64,000 nucleotides of DNA. Origin: Dyadobacter sp. LHD-138 (GTDB lineage Bacteria > Bacteroidota > Bacteroidia > Cytophagales > Spirosomataceae). Of this stretch, positions 17,992 to 27,380 are shown piece by piece. The stretch is from the NCBI RefSeq assembly GCF_030929615.1, contig NZ_JAVFVU010000003.1, positions 124,001 to 188,000 on the forward strand, read 5' to 3'. Below the pieces are notes generated by a model that saw only the letters and a list, made by a program, of their open reading frames with translations, did not search any database and was not told the DNA's origin. The number at the start of each line of letters is the position of its first letter. Within the stretch, counting starts at the first letter, position 1. The translations under genes and the position numbers were made by a program.

Positions 17992-19554
17992 ATGAAAAAA
18001 ATACTAAGCCTGTTATTTGCAAGCGGCATGGTGTTCATGTCGGCCTGTGATGGCGATTTTGAAAAATTGAACAACGACCCCAATGCGGCTACCGGCGATC
18101 AATTCAATCCCGCCTATTTGTTTACTTCCGCTCAGCTTTTCTCCTCAAAAGGCGACGATGCGGCCTCCCTTTACTATGGTGAAACTTTTGTTCAGCATTT
18201 TTCGACACTCAGTGACGCCGGAACCTTCGATTTTTTTGGGGACAAGTACGTATACAATAAAGGGGGAAGCGAGAATTTGTGGAAACATACGTTCAATGCG
18301 GAGCTTGGCGGCAGCAAGTTTCTCGAAGATGCGATACAATTGTCCAAGGACAAACCAGCGTTAAGCAATCTGTACAACATGGCCAGGATTTGGAAAACCG
18401 TGATATACTCCCGTCTGACGGACATGTATGGGGATGTACCCTATTCCGAAGCAAATCAGGGATACTATTCGCAGAACTACAAACCCAAATACGATACCCA
18501 GAAAGATATCTATTATAGCATGTTGAGCGAACTGGAAGATGCCACGGCCAAACTGGATGCATCCAAACCCGCTGTAACCGCTGATATTATCTACGCAGGC
18601 GATATCGCAAAATGGAAAAAATTCGGATACTCGATGATGCTTCGTCTGGGTATGCGGTTGCAGAAAGTAGAACCGGCGACAGCCGAAGCCTGGGTAAAAA
18701 AGGCTTTTGCAGGCGGTGTATTTACTTCTGTCGACGACAATATGTTTTTCAAGGCAACCGACAAAACCGGGGCCAATCAGGCACTCGTGAACGGAGAAAG
18801 CTGGACGTTGTCCGTATCAGGTGTATCGCCTGGCAAGATCAGTGCGACGATCTTCAACTTTATGAAAAACAACAGCGATCCACGCCTGAAATACATGGTG
18901 GCCGTTTACTCAAATCCAACCCAGGCAAGTACCAAAAATACAGATCCTTCGGTTCAGAAGGGCATGCCCAATGGGTTCAACCTGGTAACCATTCAAGCGG
19001 ATGCAAGCTGGAATCCTAAGTTGGACCAGCATCAGTACTCCGGAATCAACCGTGATGTTTATGCCAAGCTGGATGGTCCCAGAATGTGCATTACCTATGG
19101 TGAAGTCCAGTTTATGCTGGCAGAGGCGGCCGTTCGGGGCTGGATCACCGGCGATGCGGCGGCGCTTTACAAAAATGGTGTAACCGGTGCCATGAAAAAC
19201 CTGGCCAAATATGACGCGTCTGCCGTAATCACCGATGCTGAAATCAATACTTATCTGACAGCAAATCCTTTCGTGGGCATTGCCGACAAGGAAAAAGCAT
19301 ATGAGCAGATCAATACGCAATATTGGGCGGCATGTTTCATGAATGGTCTTGAAGCCTTCGCCAACGTCCGCCGCTCGGGGTACCCAAAGCTGGTTCCAAC
19401 AAACTATCCGAGCAACGAAACGGATGGCACGTACCCACGCAGATTGCGCTACCCGGAGGATGAACCGGTATTGAATACGGCAAATTATAATGCTGCCGTA
19501 GGCCGTCAGGGTGCTGATAATTTCAAAACAAGAGTTTGGTGGGATAAACAATAG
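17992..19554 (+). CDS. SusD-like surface lipoprotein (SusD-like_2 type)
   Basis: A 520-residue lipoprotein with lipobox ending at Cys19 and the opening F-E-K-L-N-N-D-P-N-A, characteristic of the SusD homologue group that pairs with RagA-type SusC proteins. Helical TPR-like segments follow, with the C-terminal N-G-L-E-A-F-A-N-V-R-R-S-G-Y-P and F-K-T-R-V-W-W-D. It is 28 bases downstream of its SusC and is closed by a strong terminator about 60 bases after its stop, so the pair is a two-gene operon. Its ligand is unknown. Confidence 0.93.
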   Translation: MKKILSLLFASGMVFMSACDGDFEKLNNDPNAATGDQFNPAYLFTSAQLFSSKGDDAASLYYGETFVQHFSTLSDAGTFDFFGDKYVYNKGGSENLWKHTFNAELGGSKFLEDAIQLSKDKPALSNLYNMARIWKTVIYSRLTDMYGDVPYSEANQGYYSQNYKPKYDTQKDIYYSMLSELEDATAKLDASKPAVTADIIYAGDIAKWKKFGYSMMLRLGMRLQKVEPATAEAWVKKAFAGGVFTSVDDNMFFKATDKTGANQALVNGESWTLSVSGVSPGKISATIFNFMKNNSDPRLKYMVAVYSNPTQASTKNTDPSVQKGMPNGFNLVTIQADASWNPKLDQHQYSGINRDVYAKLDGPRMCITYGEVQFMLAEAAVRGWITGDAAALYKNGVTGAMKNLAKYDASAVITDAEINTYLTANPFVGIADKEKAYEQINTQYWAACFMNGLEAFANVRRSGYPKLVPTNYPSNETDGTYPRRLRYPEDEPVLNTANYNAAVGRQGADNFKTRVWWDKQ

Positions 19555-19612
19555 TTCGTCCGCACTTTGCTCATGTGGCTATTCTCTCCTTTTCTATCTT
19601 TGTAAAAAATCG

Positions 19613-19657
19613 AAAAAACCTGCAATTGGCCTTAAAATGGCCAATTGCAGGTTTTTT
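19613..19657. terminator. Strong bidirectional intrinsic terminator
   Basis: A 19-bp perfect stem: A6 CCTGCAATTGGCC (19613-19631) and its complement (19639-19657), with a 7-base loop (19632-19638) and T-runs on both strands. It sits between the convergent SusD gene (ending 19554) and the SDR gene (ending 19750), so it can stop both operons. Confidence 0.93.
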
Positions 19658-19749
19658 TCTTGTTATTTCTTATTTAAAAACAGATAACCGGATTCCTGGC
19701 CCACCCGAACAGATTTCAGTTGGAATATCCGAAGTCGGAGCAAACCCTG

Positions 19750-20529
19750 TCAGGCATTCAGTCCGCCATCCATGAGTATATTTTCGCCGTTGATATAGGC
19801 GCCGGCGTCGGAAGACAATAGTACGACAAGCCCTTTGATATCATCCTGATTAGCCATCCGTCTCAGGGGCACTTTCTTATAATAATTGTTCAGAAAAGCC
19901 TCAGGCTGATTGTTGAACAAACCGCCCGGGCTTATGCAGTTGAAACGGATATTTTTCCCTGCATTCATTTGTACCATGTAACGGTTGAGATTGATCAGCC
20001 CGGCGTTGTGAAAAAAGTAATCCGGCGGCAAATCACCCATGTTCCGGGTTCCTTCATAATTGGATAAATCTGGCCCGAACATACCCATCATTGACGCGAT
20101 GTTGATCACGCTCCCTCCCCCGCTTTGCACGATCAGATCCGTCATTTCTCTTAAAAGATCCATCATGCCGGTAGCATTCACCTGCATCGATTCTTCAAAC
20201 TGTTCAATGGGGGCATTGTAACCTTTCATAGGTCTGGAAACCGCATTGTTTACAAAGCCATCAAGTCTGCCGAACTTCTCCAGGATCTGTGCTTTTAAAA
20301 TCTTTACCGATTCCCGTTCACCCTGGTCAGCCTGCATGGCGTGGACATCCAACCCCATTTGACGGAAGTAATCTGCGTTTTTCTGCGCCGAGGCAATATC
20401 TCTGGATGTCGTAATGACTGTCGCATCGGCTTCCGCCAGGCCCTCAACAATGCACTTCCCGTAATTGCCCGATCCGCCCGTTACCAGAATAACCTTATTT
20501 TTTAAACAGAGTAAGTCTTTTACATTCAT
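19750..20529 (-). CDS. SDR-family oxidoreductase with altered active site
   Basis: A 259-residue short-chain dehydrogenase/reductase. The dinucleotide-binding motif T-G-G-S-G-N-Y-G at 17-24 is close to the TGGxGxxG form seen in sugar-acid SDRs, and N-N-A near 94-96 and Ser146 are present. The expected Y-x-x-x-K is Y-F-F-H-N at 171-175: the lysine that lowers the tyrosine pKa is asparagine. Cofactor binding may be intact while catalysis is weak or changed. It is the last gene of the long operon from 36564, closed by the terminator at 19613-19657. It follows a Gfo/Idh gene, and it could still be active with another base supplying the proton path. Confidence 0.88.
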   Translation of the reverse strand: MNVKDLLCLKNKVILVTGGSGNYGKCIVEGLAEADATVITTSRDIASAQKNADYFRQMGLDVHAMQADQGERESVKILKAQILEKFGRLDGFVNNAVSRPMKGYNAPIEQFEESMQVNATGMMDLLREMTDLIVQSGGGSVINIASMMGMFGPDLSNYEGTRNMGDLPPDYFFHNAGLINLNRYMVQMNAGKNIRFNCISPGGLFNNQPEAFLNNYYKKVPLRRMANQDDIKGLVVLLSSDAGAYINGENILMDGGLNA

Positions 20530-20582
20530 GATAAATTATTAGATTAAAACGCTCCTCCTGCACATAAAACCCATTATCCCGG

Positions 20583-21500
20583 CTACAAATAAACCGGCCT
20601 TCCCCCCTGCTCCATACTTTCTCTGGCAGCAATGATAATCCGGATAATATTCTCCGTTTTCTCAAAGGCCAACCGTGGCTTGCCTTCCTCAACCGATCTC
20701 ACAAATTCAATTATATTGTCACGAAACATGGCATAGGAGTTTTTAATATCAACGAGTTTCCAGCCCTGTTGTCCAAATAGCGAAAGCTGGAATGTGCCTG
20801 TGATGTTTGTGAATAAATGGAATGTCAATTCCAGGCCGCTTTTAAGACGCAGCTGCACAATTTCCTTATCAGGTTCTCCAATATGTCTTACAGATAATGG
20901 TTCCGGATCATCCAGCATGCCAAATGCGGCTTCCAGAAGGTGAACGCCATATTTTTTCCAATCCTTCTTTCCTACCGCCGTCACCAATTCCAGTTTACCA
21001 ATCAGCTGCAAATCCTGGCGTGCAGCCCGGCACTCGCTGGCATACCGCATGGAGGAACATGACATGATGAACTTTCCTTTCGCATTTTGCTCTGAAAACC
21101 AATGTAGATCTTCTCTTGAATAGGCCAGCGGCTTGTCAATGAAAATCGGAATTCCTGCCTCAATAAAAGGTCTGGCCATTTCCTTATGATTTTCAGGATC
21201 ATCTCTCGCAAGAAGTACTGCGTCAACCTTTCCGACCATATCTTCCAGCGTATCCACAACATGGACTACACCGACGGACCTGGCAATACTTTCTGAGATT
21301 GCAGGATCCTGAGACCAGATATGTGTCACCCGGGCCGAAGGAATCCCAAGCGTATCCTGATTGGCAGCCAGATAGGACGCCACGGCCGGATAACCCACCT
21401 TGGTTATTTCCTCCGCATCAAAAGTCCCGTTTATGATGGCAGACCACGAATACGGATGTGCATTTCCCGGGCTCATCCCGATGATTCCAATTTTTATCAT
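20583..21500 (-). CDS. Gfo/Idh/MocA-family oxidoreductase
   Basis: A 305-residue protein with an N-terminal Rossmann fold (I-K-I-G-I-I-G-M-S-P-G-N-A near 2-14), a D-K-P-L-A motif near 121-125 and a C-terminal domain with V-H-L-L-E-A-A-F near 186-193, where family members have the catalytic histidine. These enzymes are NAD(P)-dependent sugar or inositol dehydrogenases or reductases. There is no signal peptide, so it is cytoplasmic. It lies between an aldo/keto reductase and an SDR in an operon with an MFS transporter and an HpcH-family aldolase, pointing to sugar or sugar-acid catabolism. Confidence 0.9.
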   Translation of the reverse strand: MIKIGIIGMSPGNAHPYSWSAIINGTFDAEEITKVGYPAVASYLAANQDTLGIPSARVTHIWSQDPAISESIARSVGVVHVVDTLEDMVGKVDAVLLARDDPENHKEMARPFIEAGIPIFIDKPLAYSREDLHWFSEQNAKGKFIMSCSSMRYASECRAARQDLQLIGKLELVTAVGKKDWKKYGVHLLEAAFGMLDDPEPLSVRHIGEPDKEIVQLRLKSGLELTFHLFTNITGTFQLSLFGQQGWKLVDIKNSYAMFRDNIIEFVRSVEEGKPRLAFEKTENIIRIIIAARESMEQGGRPVYL

Positions 21501-21562
21501 AATAATTTTGAACTGTTCGCAATTCGGAAAAAATCACCCTTTTCCTGAAATTTATCTTTCAA

Positions 21563-22519
21563 TTATTTTAACCAACCCATTCTGTCCCAATGCGGTAAAT
21601 TTAAAAATGCCGGGTCAGGATAGGCCAGATTACGGACATTATCCAACGCTGTTTGGCTCATGTATTGCCCGTTGGCCGTTGCAAGCGCTTTGTATAAATA
21701 TTCCAGCTTGTCAATTCCCACCAAAACGGACGATACGCCTTCAAACGACAAGGCAAACTGTGTGGCCAATGTTGGTAAATCCGGAAATTGATCCCCAATG
21801 AGTTCATGGTAACTTCGAATATGTCCAGCTACATCCGCCAGCGCCGGGTGCAGATTGCTACCGCGGTCGCTCAATAATCCTTTCAGCAAAACCGAGCGGA
21901 TCACAATGCCAACACCCTGCTGGTTCGCACTTTCAAAATATGCGCCGTGCCGCTGGTCCATCAGATTAAAGGGAAGCTGTATCACGTCCCAATTCCCTGT
22001 TTTTATGGCAAGCTCAGTTTCTTCGATAGTATAAGTTGATGCACCTGTTGCCCTGATGATCCCTTTTTCTTTTAACCCGGCAAATACCGCTGCAATCACC
22101 GGATTGTTCAGAATTTCAATATCTGCCTGATGCAACATAAATACATCAACATAGCTGGTTTTCAGTAACTGAAGGCTCATTTTCAACGAACTTTCAATTA
22201 CCCGTTCCAACTGCTTTTCAGATGGCAAATTCCCATCCTTATCACGAAAATGAACGCATTTTGTAGCAAGCACAATATCGTTTCTTCGTCCGAAAAATGC
22301 CTTTCCCATGATTGTTTCACTTTCCCCATACAAGCGGGCCGTATCAAAAAAATTGATACCCTTTTCCTGAGCCGCGTGAAGCAGGTGAATGGCATCCGCT
22401 TGGGAGAGCATATCTTCCGCAGTTTCGATACCAATCCCGTAAGGAAGTCCTATTTCAACGCCCCCAAAAGCAATTTCAGAAACTTCCAGTCCCGTTTTTC
22501 CCAGCTGCCGTTTTTTCAT
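21563..22519 (-). CDS. Aldo/keto reductase
   Basis: A 318-residue cytoplasmic reductase with the full catalytic tetrad in the usual places: Asp in F-F-D-T-A-R-L-Y (56-63), Tyr in that motif, Lys in V-L-A-T-K-C-V, and His in D-V-F-M-L-H-Q-A-D. The start R-Q-L-G-K-T-G-L-E-V-S-E-I-A-F-G-G is typical of the YajO/fucose-dehydrogenase-like AKR group. It is likely NAD(P)H-dependent and acts on a sugar-derived aldehyde or lactol. It is 46 bases from the HpcH-family aldolase gene upstream and 62 from the Gfo/Idh gene downstream. Confidence 0.92.
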   Translation of the reverse strand: MKKRQLGKTGLEVSEIAFGGVEIGLPYGIGIETAEDMLSQADAIHLLHAAQEKGINFFDTARLYGESETIMGKAFFGRRNDIVLATKCVHFRDKDGNLPSEKQLERVIESSLKMSLQLLKTSYVDVFMLHQADIEILNNPVIAAVFAGLKEKGIIRATGASTYTIEETELAIKTGNWDVIQLPFNLMDQRHGAYFESANQQGVGIVIRSVLLKGLLSDRGSNLHPALADVAGHIRSYHELIGDQFPDLPTLATQFALSFEGVSSVLVGIDKLEYLYKALATANGQYMSQTALDNVRNLAYPDPAFLNLPHWDRMGWLK

Positions 22520-22565
22520 TTTTAAGTTGTGCTAATTTTGTTGCCACGCTATCAAAGCGTCTGCA

Positions 22566-23366
22566 TCAGTTTTCCAGATAAGAGGTTTTCGATCCGCCGG
22601 AGGCCGATTTACTAAAGGCACCCACCAGATCCCGACAGTAATTTTTTACACCCACCACATCGGCACCCATGCTGACAAATTGATATCCCATCGCAATCAG
22701 TTCATCCAGATTACCCGGACCACCAACCGTTCCGGCAAATTTGCCATGCTTACGTGCTACTTCTGCCACCCTTTTACGGGTTTCAATTAGCTTCGGATGG
22801 TTCCATTCTCCCGGAGCGCCAATGCCCTGACTAAAATCACCCGGACCAAAAAAGAGCATATCAAAACCATCCAGTGCGGCAATTTCTTCCAGTTCATCCA
22901 ATGGTTCCGGATCTTCTATCTGCAAAATGACAAACCGCTGCTGATTTGCCTGCACCAGATACTCATTAAAATCCATAAACGTATAAGCTCCATCGGTATT
23001 ACCACCATCGATTGGGCGGCGACCTGTGGGATGGAAGCGCGTCATTTCGATTACACCTTTTGCATCGGCCAGGCTCATGATGTGGGGCACCATAATACCC
23101 GTGGCATCCAGTTCCAGCGGGCGGACATAGTCGCTGTAACTTCCCCTCGGGACGCGCACCAGGATATCGGTATCATGCGCTTTTGTGGCCCATATATTCG
23201 CCGCCAGAATTGACCAGTCCTGGCCAATATGCTCCTGATCCGTCCACACACAATCAAACCCGGATAGCGCAGCAATCTCAGCGACTCTGGCATCCGAGAG
23301 ATTTATTTTGAAACAACTCACTACTTCTCCTGCTCTCAGTTTTTTCAATACCCGGCTTTCACGCAT
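22566..23366 (-). CDS. HpcH/HpaI-family class II aldolase (2-keto-3-deoxy acid type)
   Basis: A TIM-barrel aldolase of about 266 residues starting at ATG 23366 (a GTG at 23372 is equally good; a longer frame to 23444 adds a non-conserved leader). It has the metal-binding Glu in I-L-Q-I-E-D-P-E and Asp in F-G-P-G-D-F-S-Q, the conserved D-x-E-H in W-T-D-Q-E-H-I-G near the start, and R-V-P-R-G. The family cleaves 2-keto-3-deoxy sugar acids such as 2-keto-3-deoxyrhamnonate or 4-hydroxy-2-oxoheptanedioate into pyruvate and an aldehyde. In this operon it would be the carbon-cleaving step of a sugar-acid route. Confidence 0.88.
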   Translation of the reverse strand: MRESRVLKKLRAGEVVSCFKINLSDARVAEIAALSGFDCVWTDQEHIGQDWSILAANIWATKAHDTDILVRVPRGSYSDYVRPLELDATGIMVPHIMSLADAKGVIEMTRFHPTGRRPIDGGNTDGAYTFMDFNEYLVQANQQRFVILQIEDPEPLDELEEIAALDGFDMLFFGPGDFSQGIGAPGEWNHPKLIETRKRVAEVARKHGKFAGTVGGPGNLDELIAMGYQFVSMGADVVGVKNYCRDLVGAFSKSASGGSKTSYLEN

Positions 23367-23508
23367 TTTCACTTTTTCGATGGTTAAAGGGTTGGAATTG
23401 GGTCGTTTTATATTGTCAAAAGTAATGTAGTAAATCCTGAGCATCTATTACTTTCACACCTGTTTATGGTACAATCTTTCACAAAAATGGATTTGTATCG
23501 GTTCCTGG

Positions 23509-24459
23509 TTAACGGGATCGCTGATTGATCTTTAAAATGGCATAAGCCGCGGCGGCCCTTACATCTTCCGAATCCGTTTCATTGCCAAAAGGATTTTCAT
23601 TTTTAAACAATGAGAGCAAAAGTGGCAGATCCGCCGATGTGCCGTTTTCGGCAAGTGCAGCCGTCATTTCTGTTCTTTCACCTTTTGAGGGGGCGTCTTT
23701 GTATTTTATCAATTCGGAATGCAATGCTGTTAACAATGGAGGGAAATCTTTTGTATCTGCCGTTGAAAAGGCGGCACTAAGCAGATATATCCGGGCAGAA
23801 GAACCGGTGGGCTCAGCCAGGGCAATCTTCGAAAAACGTTGCCATTGCGGTTCAGAAAGTCCCTTCAACTGACGCATTGCATAGGCCGGAATGGTTTTTT
23901 GCACGGCATCCTTACCGGCTTGTTGGATCATTTCCAGAAATTGGCCGGGTGCCGCTTGCTGTGAATCCTGCGAAGTAAAGCAAACACTCCAGAAAGTATA
24001 CAGTGCAAGCGGTTTAACCTCGCTTTTTAACGTCTCTTCTGTCAGTAATTGATTGTCATGCAGGGGAGAAATTCTGAGTTTCGCCAGTGTTTCTGCGGCA
24101 TGAAGCCGGTCGGTTCCGGCAGGGTCCAGAAACGCCGCCTTTATTTTATCGGTCCAGACTTTTCGCTCCCCGGCTGTTGCCGCCAGCTGCGCCAAAACCC
24201 GCCAGATGCCAATCCGGTATTGAGGCTTGCTGCCATAAAGTTTATCTTCCAGCAGGAAACGCTCCTGTACACCCTGTGGATTGCCTGACCATATCAAATA
24301 CTCGGCTGCGTGCACCTTTACCCATTCGGATTGCGTAGCCATGACGTGCCGAAGTACTGCAAGCGCCTGCTGATTTTGAGACGCCTGGTCTGGTTTAATA
24401 CGAATACACCCTCCGGTTAAAATCATGACGAAAAATAAAATGAATTGATAAATTTTCAC
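23509..24459 (-). CDS. HEAT-repeat-like lipoprotein
   Basis: A protein of about 316 residues if the GTG at 24459 is the start. That start gives a lipoprotein signal with lipobox L-T-G-G-C (Cys18); the longer frame to 24603 overlaps the SDR gene and adds a sequence with no function. The mature part is alpha-helical with repeated A-A-E-T-L-A-K-L-style helical pairs, which resembles HEAT repeats used for protein binding. No catalytic motif is seen. It sits between the interrupted SDR and the aldolase genes, which is an odd place for a lipoprotein. Role unknown; it could be a periplasmic scaffold. Confidence 0.6.
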   Translation of the reverse strand: MKIYQFILFFVMILTGGCIRIKPDQASQNQQALAVLRHVMATQSEWVKVHAAEYLIWSGNPQGVQERFLLEDKLYGSKPQYRIGIWRVLAQLAATAGERKVWTDKIKAAFLDPAGTDRLHAAETLAKLRISPLHDNQLLTEETLKSEVKPLALYTFWSVCFTSQDSQQAAPGQFLEMIQQAGKDAVQKTIPAYAMRQLKGLSEPQWQRFSKIALAEPTGSSARIYLLSAAFSTADTKDFPPLLTALHSELIKYKDAPSKGERTEMTAALAENGTSADLPLLLSLFKNENPFGNETDSEDVRAAAAYAILKINQRSR

Positions 24460-24523
24460 GGACAGTGTTTTCAGAGTTAAATAGTAGAAAATCGCCACAC
24501 AAAAAACAGTTGCTAAGGGTTTT

Positions 24524-25318
24524 TCACCAGCTTGTCCAGCCACCGTCGACCGCCAGGTTATGGCCGGTAATATAAGACGAGGCCTCAGATAACAGAAAGG
24601 CAACCGAGCCCGCTATTTCCTCCGCCTGACCAACCCTGCCAAGCGGCGATTTGCCGGCAAGTCTTCCTACAAATCCAGGGTGATCCCGCTGCACTGCCGG
24701 ATTAGGAAACGGCCCTGGTGAAATGCAGTTACATCTGACGTTGGACTTGCCCCAGTGAACAGCCAGGTAACGCGTCATTTGAATAATACCTGCCTTGCCG
24801 ACACCATATTCCAACGGATTTTTGGTCATCGGGTCTAGGTATACTTCCGGATATGGAGAAACCGATCCGTACATACTTGAAAAGAGCACAATACTACCAC
24901 GGTTGAGGGCAGCCATCTGCATACCAATCGCACGCGTCAGGATAAAGGCGGCCGTTAGGCCCCCATGATTCACCTGATCAAATTCATCTGCGGTGATTTC
25001 CTCCATTTTTTGAGCCGTGGTGGCCGTTATTAAATTAACATAACCGTGCGGAACTCCCCGCTGAGCAACCTGCTCTTTTACAAACTGTTCAGCTTGCGGA
25101 GTGTCCCGAATATCCAGCGCTGCCCAGACCACATCGGTGAGATTGTATTTTTTCACGAAGGATTCAGCCCGGTTATCGAGGTCTATACAAAGTATGTTTG
25201 CCCCCTGTTTTTTAAGGCATAAAATCGTCTCCTATCCAAGGTAACCCGCTCCGCCAAAAACCCAGATACTCCTGTCTTTTAGAGTGAATAAATCCGGAAA
25301 ACTGTTTGTTAAAGTCAT
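24524..25318 (-). pseudogene. SDR-family oxidoreductase gene interrupted by an in-frame TAG
   Basis: From the ATG at 25318 the frame encodes V-F-G-G-A-G-Y-L-G, the dinucleotide-binding motif, then a TAG at codon 29 (25234-25232), directly followed in the same frame by E-T-I-L-C-L-K-K-Q-G-A-N and the rest of a complete SDR. The active site is intact further on: Y-G-V-G-K-A-G (catalytic Tyr and Lys) and N-C-I-S-P-G-P. An intact gene would be 264 residues, and a single base change, for example CAG to TAG, explains the break. An internal ATG at 25156 would give 210 residues without the cofactor site. It may be a recent pseudogene or a sequencing error; readthrough cannot be excluded. Confidence 0.85.
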
Positions 25319-25360
25319 GCTGCTTTGTTATTTGAAATGCCAAGCCCTAATTTTGAAAAG

Positions 25361-26611
25361 TCATACTTCCGGATCAGCCGTTTTTTTGTTTATAAGCATT
25401 AACAACCCAATGCATACAACCATCAGGACCGCAGCTGACTGGAAAATCCGCCCCAAATCGACATCCATATCTCTTAAAACCCCACCTGCATAAAGACTAA
25501 TTCCACCCACAATACAGGCCGATAAATTCAGCACGCCGTAACCGGTGGCCCTGTAACGAGGATCGGCTGTAAGGCAAAGAATAGGCATGATGTTGGCATC
25601 GCTGAACATGCGGGTAAGCCCATAAAGCATAAACATACCAATGGCCACCGGAAGTACAGACGTATTGCTTGCGATGAAAATACAGGGAGCAGCAATGCTC
25701 AGGCCGATTGCCGGTATCATAATCTGCGCACGCGGATTGGTTTTGCTCCATCGATCGGTAAGAAAACCACCAAGAATAACGCCTACAATCGATGCGGGGT
25801 ACAAATATCCCGTTGCATACAAACCAGCCATTCCCTGGGTCAGGTTGAAATGCTCCTTGTAATAGGTCGGCATCCAGCCCATAACCATCCAGCCGATGAT
25901 GCCCAGTGCAGACCAAAGCAAAAGCAGCAGCACAAAAGAACTCTGACTAAAAAGACTTTTGAGCGCTTTAAAAAAGTCAACATCCTGATCCTTTTTCGTA
26001 TCCCGAGGCTTTATGCTTTTGGGGGAATCTTTTAGCGCAAACAGTAAAACCAGCGTGTACAGAATACCAAAAACACCGAAAATACTAAAAGAAGTACTCC
26101 AGTGATGTTTCTCAGCAATCCAGCCTCCGACAAATCCCAGGCTTTGTCCCACCATAATACCTGCGATATGAATGCCTGTGGCCAGAGATCTGGTTGGCCC
26201 TTTGTGGTAATCAACGATTAATGCCAGCGCTGCGGGAATGTAACAGGCTTCGCTGACGCCCATCAATGCCCTTGTGATTAAAAGCTCTTCAAAGGTTGTC
26301 GCGTAAGACGTTAACCAGGTTACAGCCGACCATACAAACAAACTGCCGATGATCACCCGGCTCCGGTTGTACTTATCTGCAAGAAAACCGGCGAAAGGGC
26401 TTAATAATCCATACACCCATAGAAAAACAGAAGTCAGCAGGCCAAACTGTGCATCGGTCATCGGCATAGCCTCGGTAATAGAGCTCCGCATGGTCGTGAG
26501 CATCATACGGTCCAGATAATTCAGGCAGCCTACCACGCAGAGCATCGCCACTACCAGCCAGGGATAAAAGGCGCGGTTTGTTTGCGATACAACACTTTCT
26601 GTTTTCACCAT
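25361..26611 (-). CDS. MFS transporter (anion:cation symporter/hexuronate-like)
   Basis: A 416-residue integral membrane protein with about twelve transmembrane helices. The G-F-L-A-D-K-Y-N-R-S-R-V loop between helices 2 and 3 and the R-x-L-x-G-x-x-E motif in R-A-L-M-G-V-S-E-A-C-Y-I-P-A match the ACS group that carries hexuronates, galactonate, rhamnonate and similar organic anions in proton symport. It lies between an SGNH hydrolase gene and sugar-acid-type enzymes, so it probably imports the acidic sugar released from the outer envelope. Confidence 0.92.
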   Translation of the reverse strand: MVKTESVVSQTNRAFYPWLVVAMLCVVGCLNYLDRMMLTTMRSSITEAMPMTDAQFGLLTSVFLWVYGLLSPFAGFLADKYNRSRVIIGSLFVWSAVTWLTSYATTFEELLITRALMGVSEACYIPAALALIVDYHKGPTRSLATGIHIAGIMVGQSLGFVGGWIAEKHHWSTSFSIFGVFGILYTLVLLFALKDSPKSIKPRDTKKDQDVDFFKALKSLFSQSSFVLLLLLWSALGIIGWMVMGWMPTYYKEHFNLTQGMAGLYATGYLYPASIVGVILGGFLTDRWSKTNPRAQIMIPAIGLSIAAPCIFIASNTSVLPVAIGMFMLYGLTRMFSDANIMPILCLTADPRYRATGYGVLNLSACIVGGISLYAGGVLRDMDVDLGRIFQSAAVLMVVCIGLLMLINKKTADPEV

Positions 26612-26626
26612 GTCTGTTTTCTTTGC

Positions 26627-27310
26627 TTATAAATATTTCTCGTTTTTGAGGATATCCGCCCATTTTTTATACCCTTCCTGTGTTAAATGGACGCCGTCCC
26701 AGGTTAGTTCTTTTTTCAATTTCCCTGCCTGATCTGCAAAATGGCTGTACAGGTCAATAAAAATAACATGTTCTTCCTGAGCCAGTTTCAACAGCTCGCT
26801 GTTGACTTTTCTGATCAGCGCATCCTTATTGCAGTGGTTTGGCAATTTGTTGAAGGAATCATTTGTAGGCAGTATGGTCTGAATATAGATGCGTGTAGAA
26901 GCAGATTCTGACTTCACACGCCTGATAATCCGACTAAAATTTTGCAGCAGTACGTCTGCCGGGATATTTCGGGCCAGATCATTGATGCCGATCAATAAAA
27001 ATACCTTGGCCGGTTTTCCGGATGTAACCTCATCCAGCCGGTCCAGCACGCCATAGCTGGTATCTCCCGGAATCCCCCGGTTTTTCACATGTCTGTTTCT
27101 CAGCAATTCATTCCATTCGGTCCAAAATATAATGCTGTTCCCCAAAAACACGATGTCCTTTTTTGTATGTCTGAATGTTCGCATCAAAGCCACCCTTGAC
27201 GGATAAATCTCAGGTCGGGAAATACTATCCCAGGAAATCTGCTGACCGTAACCCCTGTTTAAAGTCAGCAAAAAGATTGCCATACAAAAACAGCATTTGT
27301 AGCGAAACAT
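26627..27310 (-). CDS. SGNH/GDSL hydrolase, exported
   Basis: A protein of about 227 residues using the ATG at 27310 (another ATG lies at 27328; the longest frame overlaps the upstream gene and is unlikely). A signal peptide covers about residues 1-22. The SGNH blocks are visible: I-V-F-L-G-N-S-I near 53-60 (block I with Ser), G-I-P-G-D-T (block II Gly), L-I-G-I-N-D-L (block III Asn) and W-D-G-V-H-L-T (block V Asp and His). Such enzymes are esterases, often acetyl-xylan or sialate O-acetyl esterases. Position after three BNR genes suggests it de-esterifies the same ligand. Confidence 0.9.
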   Translation of the reverse strand: MFRYKCCFCMAIFLLTLNRGYGQQISWDSISRPEIYPSRVALMRTFRHTKKDIVFLGNSIIFWTEWNELLRNRHVKNRGIPGDTSYGVLDRLDEVTSGKPAKVFLLIGINDLARNIPADVLLQNFSRIIRRVKSESASTRIYIQTILPTNDSFNKLPNHCNKDALIRKVNSELLKLAQEEHVIFIDLYSHFADQAGKLKKELTWDGVHLTQEGYKKWADILKNEKYL

Positions 27311-27380
27311 AGTATCAGTCTTAAACATACCTTTAATCGTTCTCAGAAATTCGCCTTCAATCTGTTCAGGCACGAAAAAT

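Noticed and set aside
24459..24603. N-terminal extension of the HEAT-like lipoprotein up to 24603
   Set aside because: It overlaps the SDR gene and hides the lipoprotein signal that starts at the GTG 24459.
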